A stretch of 46,147 nucleotides of DNA from the NCBI GenBank assembly GCA_947565445.1, contig CANOGC010000005.1, positions 1 to 46,147 on the forward strand, in the 5' to 3' direction. The notes beneath the pieces were generated by a model. That model was not told the origin of the DNA, did not search any database, and saw only the letters and a program-made list of their open reading frames with translations. The DNA is from an uncultured Clostridium sp. (GTDB lineage Bacteria; Bacillota; Clostridia; TANB77; CAG-508). Positions 1 through 8,650 of the stretch are shown one piece after another (position 1 is the first letter of the stretch; each line of letters begins with the position of its first letter). Position numbers and translations under genes: made by a program.

Positions 1-66
1 TCTATTGAAATTTGGTTAGAAAATAAAAAATTGAGAATTTCGCAATTAATTTATTACTAAAAATAC

Positions 67-95
67 TTGCCAGAGACATAATAAAGTGGTAAAAT
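67..95 (+). promoter_or_regulatory. Sigma-A type promoter of the ileS T-box leader
   Basis: The -35 box TTGCCA (67-72) and -10 box TAAAAT (90-95) are separated by exactly 17 bases. Transcription would start near 102, just before the first base-paired element of the T-box leader. The placement relative to the leader supports the assignment. Confidence 0.7.
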
Positions 96-101
96 AATAG
101 A

Positions 102-360
102 TATATTAAGAGACTATAAAAAGGACAACACAATAATGTAAAAGCTAAAGAGAACTAGAGGTTGGTGCGATTCTAGTAGTAAAATAAATTATTGTTATCA
201 CCTTTTTGTTATTTATCTGAAAAAAGTAAGATAAATCGGATTTACCTACGTTATAAAGGTATATTTAAGTGAAAAATAGTTTAGCTATTTTTAAATTAGG
301 TGGTACCGCGGGATATTCATCCATTTCGTCCTATGTTTTAGTAGGATGAAATGGATTTTT
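102..360 (+). promoter_or_regulatory. T-box leader of ileS (isoleucine tRNA sensing)
   Basis: The T-box motif AGGTGGTACCGCGG lies at 298-311. It is followed by a strong terminator hairpin (319-333 pairing with 342-356, then a T run). Upstream, AAAAAGG (about 119-125) pairs with CCTTTTT (200-206) and AATAA pairs with TTATT. Together they enclose an internal loop whose 3' side holds ATC (197-199) in the specifier position, matching isoleucine. The GTTGGTGCGA segment (162-171) fits the stem I apical loop, and 213-234 can form stem II. Uncharged tRNA-Ile should stabilise the antiterminator and allow transcription of ileS. The family and tRNA class are well supported; the exact fold was drawn by hand. 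Confidence 0.93.
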
Positions 361-383
361 GTATATAAAAGGAGTGAAGTAAA

Positions 384-3155
384 ATGTCAGAAGAATTAAA
401 TTATGGAGATACTTTAAATTTGCCAAAAACAGATTTTCCAATGAGAGGAAATCTACCAGAAAATGAGCCTAAAATATTAGAAGGCATTTTTGAAACTGGT
501 TTATATGAAAAAATACTTAAGAAAAATGAAGGAAAAGAACCCTTTGTTCTACATGATGGACCACCATATGCAAATGGAGAAATACATTTAGGACACGCTT
601 TAAACAAAATATTAAAAGATACTATTGTAAGATATAAGAACTTACAAGGATATTACACACCATTTGTACCAGGATTTGATACACATGGTATGCCAACAGA
701 AAAAAAGGCAATCGAAAAATTGGGACTAAATAGAGATGAAATACCAGTTACAAAATTTAGAGATACTTGTAAACAATTTACTATGGATTATAAAGACAAG
801 CAAATAGTAGGTTTTAAACGTTTAGGAGTATTAGCGGATTGGGATAATCCATATATTACATATCAACCACAAATGGAAGCTCGCCAAGTTGGTGTATTTG
901 CTGATATGTATAAAAAAGGATATATATATAAAGGACTAAAACCTGTTTATTGGTGTACAGATTGCGAAACAGCCTTAGCAGAAGCAGAAATCGAATATAA
1001 AGATATAAATTCACATACTGCATATGTAAAATTTCCAGTAAGTGACGCAAAAGGAAAATTTGATGAAGAAAATACATCATTTGTAATATGGACAACAACA
1101 CCATGGACATTACCAGGAAATATGGGAATTACAATTGGAGCAGATTATAAATATAGCATAGTAGATATAGGAAAAGAAAAAGTAATAATAGCTACAGAAT
1201 TAGTAGAAAAAGTAATGCAAAAAGCAGAAATTTTAGAATATAAAACTGTTAAAGAATTCGATGGTAGTGATTTAGAAGGAATTATATGTAAACATCCATT
1301 TTTAGATAGAGATTCAAGAGTAGTACTAGGTTCAGATGACACAATTTCAGTAGAACTAGACACAGGAACAGGTGCAGTTCATACAGCTCCTGGTTATGGT
1401 AAAGAAGACTACTATTGTGGTATAAAAAATGGATTAGACATTGTTGTAACAGTAAATGCTAAAGGACATCAAACAGAAGAAGCAGGACCATTTGCAGGTC
1501 AGTACTATGCAAAATCAGACAAAGAAATTATAAAATGGTTAGACGAAAATGGATATTTACTTGCGAGTGAAGATGTAAACCACTCTTATCCACATTGTTG
1601 GAGATGTAAACATCCAGTTATATATAGAGCAACAAATCAATGGTTTGCATCTGTAGATGGATTTAGAAAAGAAACTTTAGATGCAATTAAAACAGTTAAA
1701 TGGTATCCAGCTTGGGGACAAGAAAGAATTTCTAAAATGGTAGAAGATAGAAATGATTGGTGCATATCTCGTCAAAGAACTTGGGGGGTTCCAATACCAA
1801 TATTTTACTGCGCAGAGTGTGAAAAAGAATATGTAACAGAAGAAAGTCTAAATAAAGTACAAGAAATATTTAGAGAAAAAGGTTCAAATGCTTGGTTTGA
1901 TTTATCTGAAAAAGAATTAATGCCAGAAGGTGCAAAATGTCCTCATTGTGGTAGCACAGAATTTAAAAAAGAAACAGATATTATGGATGTATGGTTCGAT
2001 TCTGGTTCTACACATGAATCTGTTTTACAAGAGCGTGGACTTCCAGAAGCGAACTTATATTTAGAAGGAAGTGACCAACATAGAGGATGGTTCCAATCTT
2101 CATTATTAACAAGTGTTGCAATAAAAGGAAAAGCACCATATAAAGAAGTAGTAACACATGGATACACAATAGATGAGCAAGGAAGAAAAATGTCTAAAAG
2201 CCTTGGAAATGGAATTGACCCTAAAGATGTTATAAACGAATCAGGTGCAGACGTATTAAGACTTTGGGTATTATCAGCAGATTATAAATCAGATATTAGT
2301 GGTTCAAAAAACATTTTAAAACAAGTTGGTGAAGTGTACAGAAAAATACGTAATACAGCAAGATATATATTAGGAAATATAAGTGATTTTGATGTAAATA
2401 ATCCAGTTCCTTATGAAGATTTACTAGAAATTGATAAATGGGCATTATCAAGATTAAATAAGCTAATAAAAGACTGTATAAAAGCATATGATGTATATGA
2501 TTTCCATGATGCATACCATGCAATAAATCAATTCTGTGTAGTAGATATGAGTGCATTTTATCTAGATATAATAAAAGATAGATTATATACACTAAAAAGA
2601 GATTCAATACAAAGAAGAGCAGCACAGACTGCCATGTATGAGATTTTATCTAGCTTAGTGCGTATTTTAGCACCAATGACATGTTATACAGCAGAAGAAA
2701 TATGGAAATACATGCCACATAAGGAAAATGAAAATACAGAAAGTGTAATGTTAGACTACTATCCAAAGGCAAACCCTAAATATGATAATGAAGAATTAGA
2801 GAAAAAATGGGAAAAATACATTAAAATAAAAGAAGAAGTAGCAAAAAAACTTGAACTTGCAAGAGCAAATAAAGAAATAGGATTATCATTAGAAGCAAAA
2901 GTAATTTTATATGCAGATGGGGAAGAATATAACTTTATTAAAGGAAAAGAAGAACTTCTAAAAGAAATATTTATAGTTTCTCAGGTTGAGATAAAAGAAG
3001 GAAAAGACGAAGATGATAAGGATGCTATAGTAGGAGTAAAAGTAGAAAAAGCAAGTGGACAAAAGTGTGAAAGATGCTGGATGTATTCTGAAACAGTAGG
3101 AGAAGATAGTAATCATCCTCATATATGCCATAGATGTAGTGAGAATTTGAAATAA
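384..3155 (+). CDS. ileS: Isoleucyl-tRNA synthetase
   Basis: Cytoplasmic class I aminoacyl-tRNA synthetase that charges tRNA-Ile. The 923-residue length is normal for bacterial IleS. The HIGH-type motif HLGH sits in PPYANGEIHLGHALNK near residues 60-75 and KMSKS near residue 603. The editing (CP1) domain lies between, with WTTTPWTLPGN near residue 238. A C-terminal zinc site with the CERCW...CHRC pattern occupies the last 35 residues. The start has a good ribosome binding site (AAAGGAGTG, 368-376). The gene is controlled by the T-box leader directly upstream, stands alone, and is closed by a terminator at 3165. It contains one CGG triplet (835-837), which is out of frame. Confidence 0.98.
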   Translation: MSEELNYGDTLNLPKTDFPMRGNLPENEPKILEGIFETGLYEKILKKNEGKEPFVLHDGPPYANGEIHLGHALNKILKDTIVRYKNLQGYYTPFVPGFDTHGMPTEKKAIEKLGLNRDEIPVTKFRDTCKQFTMDYKDKQIVGFKRLGVLADWDNPYITYQPQMEARQVGVFADMYKKGYIYKGLKPVYWCTDCETALAEAEIEYKDINSHTAYVKFPVSDAKGKFDEENTSFVIWTTTPWTLPGNMGITIGADYKYSIVDIGKEKVIIATELVEKVMQKAEILEYKTVKEFDGSDLEGIICKHPFLDRDSRVVLGSDDTISVELDTGTGAVHTAPGYGKEDYYCGIKNGLDIVVTVNAKGHQTEEAGPFAGQYYAKSDKEIIKWLDENGYLLASEDVNHSYPHCWRCKHPVIYRATNQWFASVDGFRKETLDAIKTVKWYPAWGQERISKMVEDRNDWCISRQRTWGVPIPIFYCAECEKEYVTEESLNKVQEIFREKGSNAWFDLSEKELMPEGAKCPHCGSTEFKKETDIMDVWFDSGSTHESVLQERGLPEANLYLEGSDQHRGWFQSSLLTSVAIKGKAPYKEVVTHGYTIDEQGRKMSKSLGNGIDPKDVINESGADVLRLWVLSADYKSDISGSKNILKQVGEVYRKIRNTARYILGNISDFDVNNPVPYEDLLEIDKWALSRLNKLIKDCIKAYDVYDFHDAYHAINQFCVVDMSAFYLDIIKDRLYTLKRDSIQRRAAQTAMYEILSSLVRILAPMTCYTAEEIWKYMPHKENENTESVMLDYYPKANPKYDNEELEKKWEKYIKIKEEVAKKLELARANKEIGLSLEAKVILYADGEEYNFIKGKEELLKEIFIVSQVEIKEGKDEDDKDAIVGVKVEKASGQKCERCWMYSETVGEDSNHPHICHRCSENLK

Positions 3156-3164
3156 TGTAGAAAG

Positions 3165-3197
3165 AAATACTAACATATTGATTGTTAGTATTTTTTT
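3165..3197 (+). terminator. Rho-independent terminator after ileS
   Basis: AAATACTAACA (3165-3175) pairs with TGTTAGTATTT (3183-3193) across a 7-base loop, followed by a T run. It starts 9 bases after the ileS stop codon. Confidence 0.88.
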
Positions 3198-3251
3198 ACA
3201 ATTTTTCCATATAATAATAAGAGATATAAATGTTAAGGAGAGAAAAGAAAA

Positions 3252-4400
3252 ATGGAAAAAATAAGATATTTCGACCATGCTGCAACAACAGCTACAAAAG
3301 AAGAGGTTTTAAAAGAAATGTTGCCATATTTTAATATGGAATATGGTAACCCTTCATCAATGTATAGTATTGGAAGAAAAACAAGAAAAGTAGTAGAAGA
3401 GGCAAGAAGAAAAGTGGCATTAGCAATTGGTGGAGATTCAAAAGAAATATATTTTACATCATGTGGAAGTGAAAGTGATAATTTAGCTATTAAGGGTGTT
3501 GCATATGCAAATCGAAAAAGGGGAAATCATATTATTACAACAAAAATAGAGCATCCAGCAGTACTTCATACATGTGAGCATTTGGAAAAAGAAGGATTTA
3601 GAGTAACATACTTAAATGTAGATGCTGAAGGGGTAGTTAGTTTAGAAGAATTGGAAAATGCAATTTGTAATGATACTATTTTAATTAGTATAATGTTTGC
3701 CAATAATGAAATAGGAACTATTCAGCCAATTGGTGAAATAGGAAGAATTGCAAGAAAGCATAATATATATTTTCACACAGATGCTGTTCAAGCAGTTGGA
3801 AATGTTAGAATAAATGTAGAAGAACTTAATATTGATTTATTATCTATGTCTGCCCACAAGTTTTATGGACCAAAAGGAATGGGAGCATTATATGTAAAAA
3901 CTGGAGTTAATTTTGAAAAGATACAAGATGGTGGGCATCAAGAAAGAAATATGAGAGCAGGTACAGAAAATGTAGCAGGAATTGTAGGTTTAGGAAAAGC
4001 AATAGAACTTTCATATAAAAATTTTGATGAATACAACGAGAAGCTTACAAGTTTACGAGATTACTATATATTACAAGTAGAAGAAAAAATACCAAATATT
4101 AAATTAAATGGACATAGGGTAAAACGTTTACCAGGAAATGCTAACATATCATTTATAGGGGTTGATGGAGAAGCATTATTACTAAATTTAGACTTAAAAG
4201 GAATATGTGCTTCATCTGGATCTGCATGCACATCAGGTTCACTAGATCCATCACATGTATTAGTCGCAATTGGATTACCACAAGATATTGCAGTAGGCGC
4301 ATTACGTGTAACATTTGGAGATGAAAACACAAAAGAAGATGTAGATTATTTAGTACAAAGTTTAGTAGAAATAGTAGAAAAATTAAGGGGGAAAAAATAA
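3252..4400 (+). CDS. iscS: Cysteine desulfurase, NifS/IscS family
   Basis: PLP-dependent enzyme that moves sulfur from cysteine to Fe-S cluster assembly or tRNA thiolation. The 382-residue protein has the PLP lysine in SAHKFYGPKG (K203) and the mobile-loop catalytic cysteine in SSGSACTSG (C326). The loop type matches group I (IscS/NifS) rather than SufS. HTDAVQAVG near residue 177 is the family's cofactor-binding Asp segment. The start follows AAGGAG (3235-3240). No iscU, iscR or mnmA lies next to it here, so the sulfur acceptor cannot be told from context. It may serve more than one pathway. Confidence 0.95.
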   Translation: MEKIRYFDHAATTATKEEVLKEMLPYFNMEYGNPSSMYSIGRKTRKVVEEARRKVALAIGGDSKEIYFTSCGSESDNLAIKGVAYANRKRGNHIITTKIEHPAVLHTCEHLEKEGFRVTYLNVDAEGVVSLEELENAICNDTILISIMFANNEIGTIQPIGEIGRIARKHNIYFHTDAVQAVGNVRINVEELNIDLLSMSAHKFYGPKGMGALYVKTGVNFEKIQDGGHQERNMRAGTENVAGIVGLGKAIELSYKNFDEYNEKLTSLRDYYILQVEEKIPNIKLNGHRVKRLPGNANISFIGVDGEALLLNLDLKGICASSGSACTSGSLDPSHVLVAIGLPQDIAVGALRVTFGDENTKEDVDYLVQSLVEIVEKLRGKK

Positions 4401-4413
4401 AGAAAGAGGAATA

Positions 4414-4527
4414 TTAAGAAAAATTTAAGTGGAATAAATTTCCATAAAAGATATTGCAAAAAGTGACAAAAATTAATAAAATCTTAATGCAAAAACATTT
4501 GACTATTTTTACCAATGGATATATAAT
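4414..4527 (+). promoter_or_regulatory. Promoter with upstream TTAAG direct repeat (copy 1)
   Basis: A strong promoter, TTGACT (4499-4504) and TATAAT (4522-4527) with 17-base spacing, precedes the gene at 4563. Upstream, TTAAG occurs at 4414-4418 and 4425-4429, 11 bases apart within TTAAGAAAAATTTAAGT. TCTTAAT (4482-4488) starts 17 bases before the -35 box. The same arrangement recurs at 5807-5872. Half-sites 11 bases apart are typical of OmpR/PhoB-family regulators; which regulator binds is inference. Confidence 0.6.
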
Positions 4528-4562
4528 ATGTATACATGTGTTTAAAAAGAAGGGAAATATAA

Positions 4563-5801
4563 ATGAAGGATATAATAGAATTTGGAATTGGTTTTGTAAC
4601 AGGAAGACCTAATGTATGCAAAATTATAAATTCGTATTATGAAAATATTATAGAACAGGTAGCTAATATAGATAAACAAGTAAATATTACCATATTTATA
4701 TTATATGATATGGAATATCAATTTACTAAAAGAACAGATTTTTATGGCATAATACCACAAGTTTATAAAAACATTAGAATAAAATATATCACTCCAGAGG
4801 ATATAGAAGAAGAAAAGAAAAAATTGATATCTAGACAAAATTTTAAAAAGGATGAGGTAGATTTAATATTAGGACATGGACATGCTAAAGGAAGAAATAC
4901 TATAATGTATTTTGCATTAAAAAGAAAAATAGATTACTTATTATTTTGGGATGATGATGAATATCCTATAGCAGTTATAAAAGATGAAGACAAGACATTA
5001 GAATGGATAAAGCAAAATAATGTACAAGAGCATATAAAATATATTCAAAATGTAGACATTACAGTAGGACATCATTGTGGATATATTTCTCCAATACCAT
5101 ATATGGAAATAGGTGATGATATAACTGAGGAAACATTTAAAAAGTTTATAGAAGGTATTAGTAATGATATCGTAAATTGGGAAAATATAAAAGAGAGATT
5201 TCAAAAAGACAATGGTGTTACATATGCGAAAAAGGAAATTTTAAATAATGGAGCATATGAAATTGAATATGATGGAACTGGAAAATGGATAGCAGGTTCA
5301 ACATTATGTTTAAATTTGAATTCAATAGATAAAATTCCAGCATTTTATAATCCTAAAGGAGCAAGAGGAGAAGATACTTTTTTTTCTACATTATTAGAAG
5401 ATGTAAAGGTACTAAGAATTCCTACATATCATTTTCATGATGGATTTTTGAAATATGTTCAAATTATGAGAGGGAGAATGCCAAAATGTTTAAGAAAAAT
5501 TAATATAGATGAAGATAGCATAGAACATAGATTTTTACAAGCATCATTAGGATGGATAAAATATAAACCTCTACTAATGTATATAAAGAACAAAGAAGAA
5601 TATAAGAAAAATATTGTTGAAGTGAAAGAAAAATTAAAAATAAGTATTCCTCAAATAGATAAACTTTTTTATAATGCTAATTTTGAAGAATTGATTACAA
5701 CATTAGAGGAAGCAGATAAAAATGTAATTAAGCATTACAATGAATATATAAAAACAAATGAAGTATGGAATAGAATGAAAGAATGTATAATAGAAGAATA
5801 G
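4563..5801 (+). CDS. GT-A fold glycosyltransferase-like protein
   Basis: A 412-residue soluble protein without a signal peptide or membrane segments. The segment LLFWDDDEYPI near residues 120-130 has the acidic DXD-type cluster used by GT-A glycosyltransferases to hold a metal and nucleotide sugar. ARGEDTFFS near residue 266 resembles the catalytic-base region of family 2 enzymes. The preceding GHGHAKGRN has no function I can assign. The N-terminal Rossmann-like start is less regular than in the neighbouring GT2 proteins, so the exact family is uncertain. It has its own strong promoter and shares regulatory elements with the GT2 gene downstream, suggesting co-regulated glycan synthesis. The sugar and acceptor are unknown. 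Confidence 0.6.
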   Translation: MKDIIEFGIGFVTGRPNVCKIINSYYENIIEQVANIDKQVNITIFILYDMEYQFTKRTDFYGIIPQVYKNIRIKYITPEDIEEEKKKLISRQNFKKDEVDLILGHGHAKGRNTIMYFALKRKIDYLLFWDDDEYPIAVIKDEDKTLEWIKQNNVQEHIKYIQNVDITVGHHCGYISPIPYMEIGDDITEETFKKFIEGISNDIVNWENIKERFQKDNGVTYAKKEILNNGAYEIEYDGTGKWIAGSTLCLNLNSIDKIPAFYNPKGARGEDTFFSTLLEDVKVLRIPTYHFHDGFLKYVQIMRGRMPKCLRKINIDEDSIEHRFLQASLGWIKYKPLLMYIKNKEEYKKNIVEVKEKLKISIPQIDKLFYNANFEELITTLEEADKNVIKHYNEYIKTNEVWNRMKECIIEE

Positions 5802-5806
5802 ATTTG

Positions 5807-5872
5807 TTAAGAAAAATTTAAGTAAATCTTAATATGGTAATAATTGACAGTTATTTCTTAAAAGAATATAAT
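5807..5872 (+). promoter_or_regulatory. Promoter with upstream TTAAG direct repeat (copy 2)
   Basis: TTGACA (5844-5849) and TATAAT (5867-5872) are 17 bases apart. TTAAG occurs at 5807-5811 and 5818-5822 inside the same 17-base string as at 4414. TCTTAAT (5827-5833) again starts 17 bases before the -35 box. It drives the GT2 gene at 5895. Confidence 0.65.
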
Positions 5873-5894
5873 ACCTCTTAATGGGGGAAGCAAA

Positions 5895-6986
5895 ATGTAT
5901 AAAATTTCTATTATTATACCAATTTATAATGCAGAAAAATACTTACGACATTTATTAGAATCAATTGTAGGGCAAACTATGGATTTTCAACAAATACAAG
6001 TAATTATGGTGGATGACTTATCAACAGATAAATCAAGAGAGATTATGGATGAATATGAAAGTAAATATACAAACTTTGTAAGTGTTAAACTACAAGAAAA
6101 TCATAAAATTGCAGGTACAGCAAGAAATGAAGGGGTAAAACATGCAACAGGAAAATACTTAATGTTTGCAGATAGTGATGATTTTTTTACAAAAGATGCC
6201 TGTAAAATTATGTATGAAGCAATGGAGGAAAAACAAGCTGATTTTATTACAGCAAATTATATTAATGCAGACCAAAATGGACAAGTATGGAAAGTACCAA
6301 TATTTGATTATAATTTGTACACAGATTTTAAATTAAGCATTACAGACTACAATAAATCATTTTTTATTTTAAACTCATCTGTATGTAATAAAATTTTTAG
6401 AAGAAGTTTTATAGAAGAAAATGATATTAGCTTTTTAGAAGGAGTACCAGGAGAAGATGCTTATTTTACTACATCATCTTTTATGAAATCAAAAAACGTA
6501 TACTATATAAAAGATGTTATATATTGCTATCGCCAAAGAAATAGAAATAATAAAACAAAGTCAGTATCATTCTATTGTTCTAAAGACTATTTTGATAGAA
6601 TTAATAAATCATATAAAGCAATTTATGATAATTTTAGAAAAAATGGATTTATACGATTTTATAGATATGTGTATGCAAAAAATATGTCATACATGCTATA
6701 TAAGTTTATAGATTCAAAACTAATAACAGAAGCACAAAGAGAGCAAGTATTAAAGGACATGCATTGGTTTTATAAATTAAGTGCTACTCTAAAAGTGCCA
6801 GCAGCACAAAAATGTCAAACAATGATTATTAACAAAATTTTAGAGGGAGACTATAAAGAGGCAGTAAACTATTGTAAAATTGTAGCAGATATAAGAGAAT
6901 TTTTGCCAAAAGAGATACAAGAATCGATGTCTAGACCAGATGCTAAAATGTATCAAGAAATAGGAAAATATGATGAGGAATATTAG
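5895..6986 (+). CDS. Glycosyltransferase family 2
   Basis: A 363-residue GT2 protein. The N-terminal signature SIIIPIYNAEKYLRHLLESI is followed by VIMVDDLSTDKS near residue 41 and the metal-binding ADSDDFF near residue 94. PGEDAYFT near residue 184 supplies the expected catalytic Asp region. The C-terminal 150 residues are helical without obvious membrane segments, as in enzymes that decorate cell-surface or teichoic-type polymers. GGGGGAAG (5883-5890) is the ribosome binding site. A phosphatase-like gene follows after 11 bases and is probably co-transcribed. The donor sugar is not predictable from sequence. Confidence 0.85.
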   Translation: MYKISIIIPIYNAEKYLRHLLESIVGQTMDFQQIQVIMVDDLSTDKSREIMDEYESKYTNFVSVKLQENHKIAGTARNEGVKHATGKYLMFADSDDFFTKDACKIMYEAMEEKQADFITANYINADQNGQVWKVPIFDYNLYTDFKLSITDYNKSFFILNSSVCNKIFRRSFIEENDISFLEGVPGEDAYFTTSSFMKSKNVYYIKDVIYCYRQRNRNNKTKSVSFYCSKDYFDRINKSYKAIYDNFRKNGFIRFYRYVYAKNMSYMLYKFIDSKLITEAQREQVLKDMHWFYKLSATLKVPAAQKCQTMIINKILEGDYKEAVNYCKIVADIREFLPKEIQESMSRPDAKMYQEIGKYDEEY

Positions 6987-6997
6987 GAGAAAGTAGA

Positions 6998-7849
6998 ATG
7001 TTTAAATGTAAATTTGCAAATATGTATGATAATGATATATTTTCAAAATTTAATATAAAGCCAGTAGCAGAAGATTATTTTAAGGTATCTAATAATGCTT
7101 TTTGTGTAGCAGATGGAGTAACAAGAGATAATATAAAAGGTGAAGCAGTATGTTACCCTAAAACTGAGGAACAAGCAAAAGAATGGATAAAATATTATCC
7201 AAATCCAAGTGGGGCTTACGAGGCTTCTAAAATTTGTGCAGACAATTTTGTAAGTAAAATAGAAAAAGAGGATAACATATCAAAAGAAATTGTAAAAAAA
7301 GTAATACAAGAAGTTAATAAAGATATATTAGAAATAAATAAAAATAGAGAAATAGATTATGCCAAAGAAGATTTATATTGTTGCGAAGCAGTTGGTGGAA
7401 AAATTGTAGAAAATAAGCTATTTTGTTTTTCAATTGGAGATTGTCATATAATAGCATTAGATAAAAACAATCAAGTTGTATTTAGTACAATAAATAATCA
7501 TAATCAATTTGAAGATTATTTGAATAATGTTTATATAAAAACACATAATTATGACTGGAACAATAGAGAAGATAGAATAATGGTAAGAAGAGATTATCGT
7601 AATAAACCAGATAAAAAATATCAAGGAAAAGATATTTCGTTTGGTGCTTTAACAGGAGAAAAAGAAGCAGAATATTATATTGATGTATATGAAGTAGATT
7701 TAAAGGATGTATCATACATATGTGCTTATTCAGATGGATGTGAGCCATATTTTGATGACAAAGAGAAAATTAGACAAATTATACAAAATCCACAAACAAT
7801 AGCAGAAGAAGGCAAAGAACGAACATTAGTAATATATGAAAAAGTGTAA
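6998..7849 (+). CDS. PP2C-like (PPM family) protein phosphatase
   Basis: A 283-residue soluble protein. Three blocks match the metal-dependent PPM/PP2C fold in order: AEDYFKVSNNAFCVADGVT (residues 22-40), with the acidic DG of motif 2; FSIGDCHIIALD near residue 146, replacing the usual GDSR motif; and AYSDGCEPYF near residue 246, the SDG metal site. The usual final DN pair is not obvious, so activity is uncertain. It follows the GT2 gene closely and is closed by a hairpin overlapping its stop codon. It may dephosphorylate a Ser/Thr kinase target or, less likely, act on a sugar phosphate. Confidence 0.7.
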   Translation: MFKCKFANMYDNDIFSKFNIKPVAEDYFKVSNNAFCVADGVTRDNIKGEAVCYPKTEEQAKEWIKYYPNPSGAYEASKICADNFVSKIEKEDNISKEIVKKVIQEVNKDILEINKNREIDYAKEDLYCCEAVGGKIVENKLFCFSIGDCHIIALDKNNQVVFSTINNHNQFEDYLNNVYIKTHNYDWNNREDRIMVRRDYRNKPDKKYQGKDISFGALTGEKEAEYYIDVYEVDLKDVSYICAYSDGCEPYFDDKEKIRQIIQNPQTIAEEGKERTLVIYEKV

Positions 7850-7877
7850 TGTGAATATAATTGCAGTGCACTTTTTT
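7841..7877 (+). terminator. Terminator overlapping the PP2C-like stop codon
   Basis: AAAGTGTA (7841-7848) pairs with TGCACTTT (7867-7874), one G-U pair included, and is followed by more T residues. The left arm contains the end of the upstream gene. Confidence 0.55.
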
Positions 7878-7897
7878 TGACATTAAGTGGATAGAAT

Positions 7898-7927
7898 TTG
7901 ACTAAATATGTAGAAATATGATACAAT
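7898..7927 (+). promoter_or_regulatory. Promoter of the gpgS-like operon
   Basis: TTGACT (7898-7903) and TACAAT (7922-7927) with 18-base spacing. A single TTAAG (7883-7887) sits just upstream, similar to the half-sites at 4414 and 5807 but not duplicated here. Confidence 0.55.
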
Positions 7928-7969
7928 TAGATGTATATGTGTATATGTATTTTTAACTGAAGAAGGGGA

Positions 7970-8638
7970 ATGAAAATGGAAAATGAAAATAAAGTAACTG
8001 TTATTATACCAGCACTTAATGAAGAAAAGTCAATACAGAAAGTTATTGATAAAATAAAGAATAGTACAGTAAAATCTAATATAATTGTAGTCAATAATGC
8101 TTCAATTGACAAAACAGCAGAATTGGCTATCAAAAGTGGAGCAGAGGTTATTGAATGTGAAACAAGAGGAAAAGGGTATGCTATGGAAAAAGGGATTCAA
8201 TATGTTGATACAGATATTACAGTTTTTATTGATGGAGATTTAGAGATATATAATGAAGATGTTATACAAAGCATGATTACACCAATAGTAGAAAAAAATG
8301 CAGACTTTGTAAAATCAGCATTTATAAGAGAAGGTGGAAGAGTAACAGAATTAGTGGCAAAACCATTATTAGATTTACTATTTCCTAATGTTTTTAAATT
8401 CGAACAACCATTAAGTGGAATAATAGCAGGAAAAACAGAATATTTTAGAAAAATTGTCTTTGAAAAGGATTATGGAGTAGACATAGGTATATTATTAGAT
8501 ATGATTATGTTAGGTGCAAAAGTAGAAGAAGTACACATAGGAAAAGTAGATAATAATTCTAAATCATGGGAATCATTAAATGAAATGTCAAAACAAGTAA
8601 TGAAAGCCATATTAAAAAGAAAAGATATACAAATGTAG
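7970..8638 (+). CDS. gpgS: Glucosyl-3-phosphoglycerate synthase-like glycosyltransferase (GT81/GT2)
   Basis: A 222-residue GT-A enzyme. The start VTVIIPALNEEKSIQKVID, VVNNASIDKTAE near residue 40, GKGYAMEKG near residue 65 and the metal site FIDGDLEIY near residue 85 are typical. The second half matches what I know of mycobacterial GpgS: GGRVTELVAKPLLDLLFP, then QPLSG, then YGVDIGILLDM. GpgS joins glucose from a nucleotide sugar to 3-phosphoglycerate. A histidine phosphatase gene follows after 12 bases, as expected for the GpgP step. It is shorter than mycobacterial GpgS (about 320 residues), lacking some N- and C-terminal sequence. A related dolichyl-phosphate-type transferase is the alternative. 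Confidence 0.72.
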   Translation: MKMENENKVTVIIPALNEEKSIQKVIDKIKNSTVKSNIIVVNNASIDKTAELAIKSGAEVIECETRGKGYAMEKGIQYVDTDITVFIDGDLEIYNEDVIQSMITPIVEKNADFVKSAFIREGGRVTELVAKPLLDLLFPNVFKFEQPLSGIIAGKTEYFRKIVFEKDYGVDIGILLDMIMLGAKVEEVHIGKVDNNSKSWESLNEMSKQVMKAILKRKDIQM

Positions 8639-8650
8639 GGAGTTTAATGA

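Noticed and set aside
831-840. CGG triplet in ileS (GCG GAT) as a counter-example
   Set aside because: Checked against the frame: the codons are GCG and GAT, so CGG is out of frame. The same check clears the triplets at 9315, 12372, 15080, 15092, 15134, 17700, 19300, 19412, 20772, 22271, 25928, 26639, 28693, 34741, 39752, 42957, 43943, 44274, 45075, 45103 and 45836.
7883-7887. TTAAG before the gpgS-like promoter as a third copy of the operator module
   Set aside because: Only one half-site is present and the TCTTAAT element is missing.
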